NCBI GenBank assembly: GCA_031254095.1
Contig: JAIRVC010000016.1
Coordinates: 1-6,457 of the forward strand
Direction: 5' to 3'
DNA length: 6,457 bases
From: Acidobacteriota bacterium
GTDB taxonomy: Bacteria; Acidobacteriota; UBA6911
The notes beneath the pieces were generated by a model that was not told where the DNA came from, did no database searches, and worked only from the letters and a program-made list of their open reading frames with translations. Shown here one piece after another: positions 1 through 4,812 of the stretch; position 1 is the stretch's first letter; the number at the start of each line of letters is the position of its first letter. Made by a program: the position numbers and the translations under genes.

Positions 1-1520
1 TGTTTTATATCGGTGAAATTGTCGTCGCCAATATCGTAAACAAAACTATGGTAAATGCCGTCGGCGTTTACATATACGCCGGCAATTTGGCCGATATTAT
101 TGACCCCCTTGGGCGTTGTTCCGCATTTAGAATCGTCGCTGTTGCAACCGGTAGCGTCTGGATGCGGCTTTATAAGAGAGAATGCGGCGTTATTGTAGTC
201 GTACAGAAAACCTTGGGAATAACCGTTCGAATCTTCGAACTCTCCAACCAGATGACGGCTGTTATTGAGTCCCGTATAATACGTATTATGCGCACCAGAA
301 CCATCCGAATAATCGCGGAGCTTCACGTACTCTGATTCGGTTTTAAGAAACAGGAAATATCCCTTTTCGTAGTAATAGCTCTCCCTATTGCTGTAATAGC
401 CCAGAATATCTCCATTATCATTGATGCCGTAAACATAAATGTCCGCGTCGTCACCGGCAAAATCCGGCTTTATCGGCGTATAGTTGACGCCATCGTACAA
501 ATAGGCTCTAGGTATGTTGTCGGAATCGTAGAGCGCTATTAGCATATCGCCATGTCTATTCATCCCGGAAAACCAAATGCCTGCGATCTCGATTTCCGGG
601 GGACTACTGATGGTGTTTGGTCCAAATACCGTGATTCTCGCTGTCGCTTTCTCGTTTTCGTCTTCGGTCGCCGTTGCCGTAATGTCATAAACACCAATCT
701 TTTTCGGGGTACAAGTTACTTTTTTATTCTCACGGTCTTCAATACACCCGTGATCGTTCGGCGGGTTGAATGATAAAGTAAAATCCGTTTTGTTCATCGT
801 TACTGTAAATGTTACAAATTCTTCCAACTTTATGCTTGCAGCAGGGGGATCAATGCCTATCCCGACCTTGTCCGATTCTGTCACCCTCAGCACGATTTTA
901 GCTTTCGCGTTTTTGTCTTCGTCCGCCGTTACCGTTATATCATACTCGCCTACAGCCGTCGGCTCGCAGGTTACGCTATTGCCGATTTTTTTACAGCCCG
1001 AACCGGCTTCAGGAGCAACCGATAACGTGAAATTCTTGTTATCCGCGTTCTCTACCTTTACCGTAAAAGTCGCGGTTTCTCCGTATACTATCTCTGTAAT
1101 TTCATCACTGGGATCTATGTATATCTCGACCAATGGAGAAACCGTAAATTTTTCGGTATCACTCTTTGTAGTATCGGCCTCTGCCTTTACCGTGACTTCG
1201 TACTCGCCCGATGCCGTGGGCGTGCAGATTACGTCATTGCCGATTTTGTTACAGCCAGAACCGGCCTCAGGATCGACCGATAACGTGAAATCTTTATTAT
1301 CATGGTTCGTCACTACTTTTACGGTAAATTTTCTGTCTTCTCCAATTTTACCGTTGACGGGATCAGGTGGAGAAATATCGATGCTTACCGTGTTGCCGCC
1401 GCCATTGCCATTGCCGCCACCTCCGCCGCCACCTTTGTCGCCGCCACCGCCGCCGCAGGCTGTAAGAAACATTAAAAATATTGCCGCTGTTATAAATCCC
1501 GTTCTTTTAAGGTTTTTCAT
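1..1520 (-). CDS. Modular surface lipoprotein with Ig-like and HAF-type repeats (partial, C-terminus beyond left edge)
   Basis: An uninterrupted minus-strand frame starts at ATG 1520 and stays open for 506 codons to the left edge. Residues 1-22 form a lipoprotein signal: basic start (MKNLKR), hydrophobic core and lipobox LTAC, with Cys22 as the lipidated residue. Gly follows it, which suggests outer-membrane sorting (inference). Residues 23-44 are a Gly/Asn-rich flexible tether. Three Ig/PKD-like beta modules follow at about 45-129, 130-216 and 217-299. Each contains FTV(K/T), FTLS and GxY(D/E)(I/V)T strands and a Cys pair (90/99, 176/185, 259/270). From about 310 the protein changes to repeats resembling the HAF extracellular family: G(I/L/V)NxxxxxxG(Y/E/V) cores at 365, 417 and 472, followed by G(F/Y)xxFxYD-like strands. 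The likely role is a cell-surface or adhesive protein; the ligand is unknown. A Shine-Dalgarno site GAGGA lies 7 bases upstream of the ATG. Base composition is more AT-rich than the genes to the right. The plus-strand frames across this region are antisense shadows. That the gene is real is near certain; its function is not. Confidence 0.9.
   Translation of the reverse strand, partial: MKNLKRTGFITAAIFLMFLTACGGGGGDKGGGGGGGNGNGGGNTVSIDISPPDPVNGKIGEDRKFTVKVVTNHDNKDFTLSVDPEAGSGCNKIGNDVICTPTASGEYEVTVKAEADTTKSDTEKFTVSPLVEIYIDPSDEITEIVYGETATFTVKVENADNKNFTLSVAPEAGSGCKKIGNSVTCEPTAVGEYDITVTADEDKNAKAKIVLRVTESDKVGIGIDPPAASIKLEEFVTFTVTMNKTDFTLSFNPPNDHGCIEDRENKKVTCTPKKIGVYDITATATEDENEKATARITVFGPNTISSPPEIEIAGIWFSGMNRHGDMLIALYDSDNIPRAYLYDGVNYTPIKPDFAGDDADIYVYGINDNGDILGYYSNRESYYYEKGYFLFLKTESEYVKLRDYSDGSGAHNTYYTGLNNSRHLVGEFEDSNGYSQGFLYDYNNAAFSLIKPHPDATGCNSDDSKCGTTPKGVNNIGQIAGVYVNADGIYHSFVYDIGDDNFTDIK
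943..1050 (-). repeat. Second copy of the Ig-module DNA repeat
   Basis: This segment matches 1201-1308 at an offset of exactly 258 bases (86 codons). By hand count about 87 of 108 positions are identical. It encodes the half of module 2 that carries the Cys176/Cys185 pair. The in-frame offset shows that the modules arose by duplication inside the gene. The third module (around 700-790) is related at protein level but is too diverged to align easily as DNA. Confidence 0.85.
1201..1308 (-). repeat. First copy of the Ig-module DNA repeat
   Basis: Partner of 943-1050, encoding the Cys90/Cys99 half of module 1. The longest identical blocks encode the PEAGSGC...KIGN core. Such repeats can recombine and change module number between strains, which is inference here. 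Confidence 0.85.
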
Positions 1521-1527
1521 GTTTTTT

Positions 1528-1532
1528 TCCTC
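1528..1532 (-). promoter_or_regulatory. Ribosome binding site of the lipoprotein gene
   Basis: Read on the minus strand this is GAGGA, followed by an A-rich spacer of 7 bases and then ATG at 1520. The spacing is ideal. Together with the lipoprotein signal that begins right at this ATG, it fixes the start. Confidence 0.8.
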
Positions 1533-1547
1533 GCTAAAGGTTTGAAG

Positions 1548-1576
1548 TCTATAGAATGCCAGTGGTCGCAGCGAAA
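1548..1576 (-). promoter_or_regulatory. Possible sigma70-type promoter of the lipoprotein gene
   Basis: On the minus strand a -10-like TATAGA (1548-1553) lies 17 bases from a weak -35-like TTTCGC (1571-1576). The predicted transcript would start near 1541 and have a leader of about 20 bases. The -35 match is poor, so this is only a candidate. Confidence 0.25.
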
Positions 1577-1596
1577 GATCAACGAAAAACAGAGAT

Positions 1597-1608
1597 TTCA
1601 ACGTTGAA
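1597..1608. promoter_or_regulatory. Perfect 12-base palindrome, possible operator
   Basis: TTCAACGTTGAA reads the same on both strands. It lies about 77 bases upstream of the lipoprotein ATG and 8 bases from the larger inverted repeat at 1616-1642. It has the size and two-fold symmetry of a site for a dimeric regulator. No particular regulator is implied by the sequence. Confidence 0.35.
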
Positions 1609-1615
1609 GCCTGTT

Positions 1616-1642
1616 AGTTTTTGCATAAGTCATGCAAAAACT
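1616..1642. promoter_or_regulatory. Perfect 11-base inverted repeat with 5-base loop
   Basis: AGTTTTTGCAT (1616-1626) and its exact complement ATGCAAAAACT (1632-1642) flank AAGTC. The stem is AT-rich and is not followed by a T-run on either strand, so it does not look like an intrinsic terminator. Its place about 100 bases upstream of the lipoprotein start fits an operator or a transcript hairpin. The perfect symmetry is seen; the role is inferred. Confidence 0.45.
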
Positions 1643-1830
1643 TGATATAAACAAACATTTTTAGCACGATTGCGGCAATATCTGAAAACCGGCTGCAAAA
1701 ACGGCACCGCCGACATCGGACTGCGGTACGCGCTTTCGGGAACGAAAAAAGCGGATGATAGACATATCCTTTACATAAAAGCATTTTGGATCAATCGAAA
1801 GCCTTGATTTTTGGGTTTTTAGAGGTTCCT

Positions 1831-1861
1831 TTGTGCAATTTGCGCCCGTTCGGGGTATATT
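1831..1861 (+). promoter_or_regulatory. Possible promoter of the der cluster
   Basis: A -35-like TTGTGC (1831-1836) and a -10-like TATATT (1856-1861) are separated by 19 bases, longer than the optimal 17. A second TATATT lies at 1869-1874. The AT-rich stretch 1856-1880 just before the der start is the best promoter position for the rightward cluster, but the hexamer assignment is uncertain. Confidence 0.3.
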
Positions 1862-1901
1862 AATAACTTATATTCAATTGGGAGTCAGGCGGGAAAGAGC
1901 C

Positions 1902-3284
1902 ATGTTTCAGATTGCTATTGTCGGGCGTCCGAATGTCGGGAAAAGCACTTTATTCAACCGGCTTTGCGGAACGCGAAAATCCATTGTTGGCGACGAGCCG
2001 GGAATTACCCGTGACCGCATCTACGGGAAGATTCGCCACGGCCGTAAAACGGTTTCCGTTCTGGACACAGGCGGGCTGATTCCCGAAGCGCGCGAAATTA
2101 TTCCGGAAAGCATTCTCGGTCAGGTTGAAGCCGCCGTCAACGAATCACGCCTGCTGCTGCTGGTCGTTGACGGACGGGCGGGGATCACGCCGCTGGATGA
2201 ACAGTTACTGCCGATGCTGCGGCGGACGGGTAAGCCGGTTTTCACCGTGGTGAACAAAATCGACGCGCCCGGCCTGGAAGCTCACACAGCGTCCTTTTAT
2301 GAATTCGGCGCGGAACAGGTCTTCGGCGTTTCAGCGGAGCACAACCGCGGCATCGGCGACCTTATTGAGGCGATCTTTGAAAAGGCTAAGGATTTCCCCG
2401 ACGAACCGGAACTGCCGGAAGTCGCCGGTGAAATAAAAGTGGCGGTCGTAGGCCGTCCAAATGTCGGCAAATCTTCTCTTGTGAACCGCCTGCTCGGTTT
2501 TGAACGCTCGATAGTCACCGACATTGCGGGAACCACGCGCGACGCGGTGGACACGCTGCTTGAGCGGGAAGGAACGCGCTACCGCATCATCGACACGGCG
2601 GGCATAAGGCGCAAGGGAAAAACCGAGGGGCTTGCCGAAAAAATCAGCGTCATTATGGCGCAAAAGAGCATGAAAAGGGCCGACGTGGCGCTTTTGCTGC
2701 TGGACGCGGAAGAAGGAGTAACCAGACTCGACGCGGCAATCGGCGGATATGCGTATGAGCTGGGCTGCTCGGTCATAATCGTGTTCAACAAGTGGGATCT
2801 TGTGGAAAAGGACGAGCATACGCTCAAGGAGTTTCAAGAGTCCGCGCGCCGCCGGATGAAATATCTTTCCTTCGCGCCGATTCTGACCGTGTCCGCCCTG
2901 ACGGGTCAGCGCGTGTCGAAGATGTTCGAGCTTATCCGGAAGGCGTACGAAGCGCGTCAAATCAGGATTCCCACGGGAACCCTGAATAATGTTTTCGCGC
3001 CCGATATCGAGAAGCAGCTTTCACGTCAGGGACAGCATCAGAAATTAGGCATTGGTTACGTAACACAGGTAAGTTCCGCGCCGCCGACTTTTGTGGTTTT
3101 CACGTCAGGGCGGGAAAAGCTTCATTTTTCAATGGAGCGCTATCTTGTCAACCAGTTGCGGGAGCAGTTCGGTTTCTTTGCGGCGCCGGTTCGCATTCAA
3201 CAGAAATTGAAAAAGCCAAAGGTTCCCGGCAATCCACAAAATCCCGGGCATGTAAAACTGAAGAAGAAAAAAGACATAGAATGA
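1902..3284 (+). CDS. der: Ribosome-assembly GTPase Der (EngA)
   Basis: Der is an essential double-GTPase that binds the 50S subunit and is needed for its late maturation. Two complete G domains are visible. The first has the P-loop GRPNVGKST (8-16), GITRDR (34-39), DTGG (55-58) and NKID (118-121). The second has GRPNVGKSS (184-192), AGTTRD (209-214), DTAG (231-234) and NKWD (296-299). A KH-like C-terminal domain (about 350-440) and a Lys-rich tail follow. The length of 460 residues is normal for the family. The ATG at 1902 is chosen because the family starts directly before the first P-loop, as here (MFQIAIVGRPN), and GGGA (1891-1894) lies 7 bases upstream. An in-frame GTG at 1833 would add 23 residues without family support. 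One small deviation is RLD at 275-277, where many homologues have xQD. The stop overlaps the next start (ATGA). Confidence 0.97.
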   Translation: MFQIAIVGRPNVGKSTLFNRLCGTRKSIVGDEPGITRDRIYGKIRHGRKTVSVLDTGGLIPEAREIIPESILGQVEAAVNESRLLLLVVDGRAGITPLDEQLLPMLRRTGKPVFTVVNKIDAPGLEAHTASFYEFGAEQVFGVSAEHNRGIGDLIEAIFEKAKDFPDEPELPEVAGEIKVAVVGRPNVGKSSLVNRLLGFERSIVTDIAGTTRDAVDTLLEREGTRYRIIDTAGIRRKGKTEGLAEKISVIMAQKSMKRADVALLLLDAEEGVTRLDAAIGGYAYELGCSVIIVFNKWDLVEKDEHTLKEFQESARRRMKYLSFAPILTVSALTGQRVSKMFELIRKAYEARQIRIPTGTLNNVFAPDIEKQLSRQGQHQKLGIGYVTQVSSAPPTFVVFTSGREKLHFSMERYLVNQLREQFGFFAAPVRIQQKLKKPKVPGNPQNPGHVKLKKKKDIE

Positions 3285-3550
3285 ACAAGAACGATATCAG
3301 CAGAAAAATCCATGAGGCGCATGGAGGGTTGTCCTACGTTGAAGCCCAGAAGATTGTAAATTTTATTCTGGAAACGATGAAAGACCGGCTGTCGAGCGGA
3401 GAAAAAGTTCTTCTGAGCGGTTTCGGCTGTTTCAGCGTAATGCCGAGGAAAACCAAGCGCGGCGTGAATCCGCAGACGGGCGCGCCGATAGTCATTTCCG
3501 GCCGCAATTCGGTGAAATTTAAACCTTCAAAATATCTTAAAACGATCTGA
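3281..3550 (+). CDS. ihfA: HU/IHF-family DNA-bending protein, IHF-alpha type
   Basis: An 89-residue nucleoid protein that acts as a dimer, bends DNA and assists transcription, replication and recombination. It has the whole fold: a helical N-terminal dimerisation half (GLSYVEAQKIVNFIL, 16-30), the SGFGCF signature (46-51), the beta-arm with the intercalating Pro64 in NPQTG (63-67), and the C-terminal VKFKPSKYLK (78-87). The arm pattern NPxTGxxIxIxxRxxVxFxP resembles IhfA more than HU. The MerR-type neighbour agrees with an ihfA assignment, but an HU-like homodimer cannot be excluded. Its ATG overlaps the der stop by four bases and the upstream sequence is only loosely purine-rich, so translation is probably coupled to der. 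Confidence 0.93.
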   Translation: MNKNDISRKIHEAHGGLSYVEAQKIVNFILETMKDRLSSGEKVLLSGFGCFSVMPRKTKRGVNPQTGAPIVISGRNSVKFKPSKYLKTI

Positions 3551-3555
3551 GGATT

Positions 3556-3960
3556 ATGGATTTCGTTCCCGGGAAACTGTATTACAACATCAGGGAAGTC
3601 TGCGAAATCGCGAGCGCGGAGGCGCATGTCCTGCGCTTCTGGGAAACGGTGTTTCCCGCGCTGACGCCGCCAAAAAGCCGAAAAGGCCAGCGTATATATC
3701 GTCCCGAAGATATCGAACTGGTTCTTGAGATCAGGAAACTGCTTTACGAAGACGGCTATACCATTGCCGGCGCGCGCAAGCGCATGGGTATGCGCGCACC
3801 GGCGGACACTCCTAAAAAACGAATGGAGGAAACTCCCGCGGCCGAAGATGCCCTGATTTCATCGAAAACCGATGTTGAAGACATACATCAGGCCTCTAAA
3901 AATTTGAAAAGAGTGCAGACGGAACTTGAGAACATATTGACTTTGCTGGATCGCGAATGA
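3556..3960 (+). CDS. MerR-family transcriptional regulator
   Basis: A 134-residue protein. The N-terminal winged helix-turn-helix (about 8-77) is recognisable: YYNIREVCEIASAEAHVLRFW (9-29) is the first helix-turn-helix, GQRIYRPEDIELVLEIRKLL (44-63) is the wing and following helix, and GYTIAGARKRM (67-77) closes the domain. A charged linker (78-107) and a short C-terminal helix with coiled-coil character (about 108-133) follow, the latter probably for dimerisation. The only cysteine is Cys16, inside the DNA-binding domain, so there is no sign of metal sensing. It belongs to the short regulators found beside ihfA in Deltaproteobacteria; the inducer and targets are unknown. The start lies 5 bases after the HU/IHF stop. 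The GAGGA site (3549-3553) overlaps that stop and leaves only 2 bases before ATG, which is unusually close. Confidence 0.92.
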   Translation: MDFVPGKLYYNIREVCEIASAEAHVLRFWETVFPALTPPKSRKGQRIYRPEDIELVLEIRKLLYEDGYTIAGARKRMGMRAPADTPKKRMEETPAAEDALISSKTDVEDIHQASKNLKRVQTELENILTLLDRE

Positions 3961-3978
3961 TAACGTTTTATCTTATGT

Positions 3979-4055
3979 CGGGACGTAGCGCAGCCTGGTA
4001 GCGCACACGCTTGGGGTGCGTGTGGTCGGTGGTTCAAATCCACTCGTCCCGACCA
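3979..4055 (+). tRNA. tRNA-Pro, anticodon GGG
   Basis: The full cloverleaf folds. The acceptor stem is CGGGACG/CGTCCCG (3979-3985 with 4045-4051). The D stem is GCGC/GCGC (3988-3991 with 4001-4004). The anticodon stem is CACGC/GCGTG (4006-4010 with 4018-4022), with loop TTGGGGT and anticodon GGG at 4013-4015. The T stem is GGTGG/CCACT (4028-4032 with 4040-4044), with loop TTCAAAT. The discriminator A at 4052 and an encoded CCA (4053-4055) complete it. The C1:G72 pair with A73 and the G after the anticodon are typical of bacterial tRNA-Pro. It reads CCC and CCU. It begins 18 bases after the MerR stop and sits on the same strand as its neighbours. Confidence 0.98.
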
Positions 4056-4066
4056 ATATAAATCAC

Positions 4067-4105
4067 GTGAAATCCATACTATTACCTGTGAAATCCATAC
4101 TATTA
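4067..4105 (+). repeat. Perfect tandem duplication of the surE start
   Basis: The 18-base block GTGAAATCCATACTATTA occurs at 4067-4084 and again at 4088-4105, with CCT between. The period is 21 bases, exactly seven codons. Each copy carries a GTG and encodes (M/V)KSILL in the surE frame, so there are two equivalent possible start sites. Confidence 0.95.
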
Positions 4106-4807
4106 ACAAACGACGACGGAATTGACGCGGAGGGTTTAAAAGCTCTTAAAGATGAGCTTTGCCATCTCGCGCATATTACGGTCGTCGCGCCCGACCAGGA
4201 ACGCAGCGCCGTAAGTCACGGCTTGACAATCCGTACGCGCGTGGAAATAAAAGAGGTCGGGGACGACAGTTTTTCCATTAGCGGAACTCCGGCGGATTGC
4301 GTAATTTGCGCTTTTGAAAAAATACTTGTCAAGCCTCCCGACATGGTGGTTTCAGGCATTAATCACGGCTCCAATCTGGGTGACGACATTATGTACTCCG
4401 GAACGGTCGCCGGGGCGCGTGAAGCGGCACGATATGGAGTTCCGGCGGTTGCGATTTCTCAGGATTATGAAAACGGAAAAAAAATCCGGTTCAACGGAGG
4501 AAGCGAATTTATACACAAAATTATAAAAATCATTCTCGACGACGGCCTCGACGGCGAAACTCTGCTTAACGTCAACATTCCGGCCGGAAAAATCAGGGGA
4601 ATGAAAATTACGCGGCATGGATGCACCATGCACCAGAAACATTTAAATACCCCAAACGGCGAAGGTGAAGATTCGCCCGGTTTTTGGAAGAACAAACTCA
4701 TTCTTGACAAGCTGGCGGTTCGCGATGGCTATGTTTCCGTCACCCCTCTTGAGCGCGACCAGACCGATTACACCGCCGTGCGGACGTTAACCCGGATATT
4801 TGTTTAG
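4088..4807 (+). CDS. surE: 5'/3'-nucleotidase SurE
   Basis: SurE is a metal-dependent phosphatase that removes phosphate from nucleoside monophosphates and is tied to stationary-phase and stress survival. The metal-binding residues are all present: Asp9-Asp10 in TNDDG (7-11), Ser40 in PDQERSAVSHG (35-45) and Asn92 in SGINHGSNLG (89-98). Further family motifs are SGTPADCV (65-72) and SGTVAGAREA (104-113). With the GTG at 4088 the protein is 239 residues and begins MKSILLTNDDG, exactly the family start. The GTG at 4067, a perfect copy, would give 246 residues with seven extra at the N-terminus. Neither has a clear Shine-Dalgarno site. The frame stays open further left into the tRNA, which is not coding. 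The NFACT gene follows after 5 bases. Confidence 0.95.
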   Translation: MKSILLTNDDGIDAEGLKALKDELCHLAHITVVAPDQERSAVSHGLTIRTRVEIKEVGDDSFSISGTPADCVICAFEKILVKPPDMVVSGINHGSNLGDDIMYSGTVAGAREAARYGVPAVAISQDYENGKKIRFNGGSEFIHKIIKIILDDGLDGETLLNVNIPAGKIRGMKITRHGCTMHQKHLNTPNGEGEDSPGFWKNKLILDKLAVRDGYVSVTPLERDQTDYTAVRTLTRIFV

Positions 4808-4812
4808 GGGAA

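Larger units (their letters stand above)
1521..1901. other. Divergent intergenic region between the lipoprotein gene and der
   Basis: These 381 bases separate two genes that are transcribed away from each other, so both promoters should lie here. The region holds the candidate lipoprotein promoter, a 12-base palindrome (1597-1608), a perfect 11-base inverted repeat (1616-1642), a short open frame of doubtful meaning (1646-1807) and an AT-rich candidate promoter for der (about 1831-1861). No tRNA, riboswitch or mobile-element ends were recognised. Confidence 0.7.

Noticed and set aside
48..773. Plus-strand open frames at 48-335 and 552-773
   Set aside because: Both lie opposite the HAF-repeat part of the lipoprotein gene and have no recognisable protein features.
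943..1308. Repeats read as a CRISPR array
   Set aside because: Only two long, imperfect copies exist, at a codon-multiple offset inside a coding frame; there are no short uniform repeats or spacers.
766..1545. Plus-strand open frame of 259 codons with a Pro-rich end
   Set aside because: It is the antisense of the lipoprotein gene. The poly-Pro end is the complement of the Gly-rich tether, and the minus strand has the lipobox, ribosome site and conserved modules.
1616..1642. Inverted repeat read as an intrinsic terminator
   Set aside because: The stem is AT-rich and no T-run follows on either strand; it also lies upstream of both divergent genes, where no terminator is needed.
1833..1901. 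GTG at 1833 as an earlier der start
   Set aside because: It would add 23 residues with no family counterpart, and the ATG at 1902 has a suitable ribosome site and begins exactly where Der proteins begin.
2297..2960. Minus-strand open frames inside der
   Set aside because: They are shadows of a strongly conserved gene and resemble no family.
4016..4066. surE frame extended left into the tRNA (GTG at 4016)
   Set aside because: These bases form the anticodon and T arms of a perfect tRNA-Pro and are not coding.
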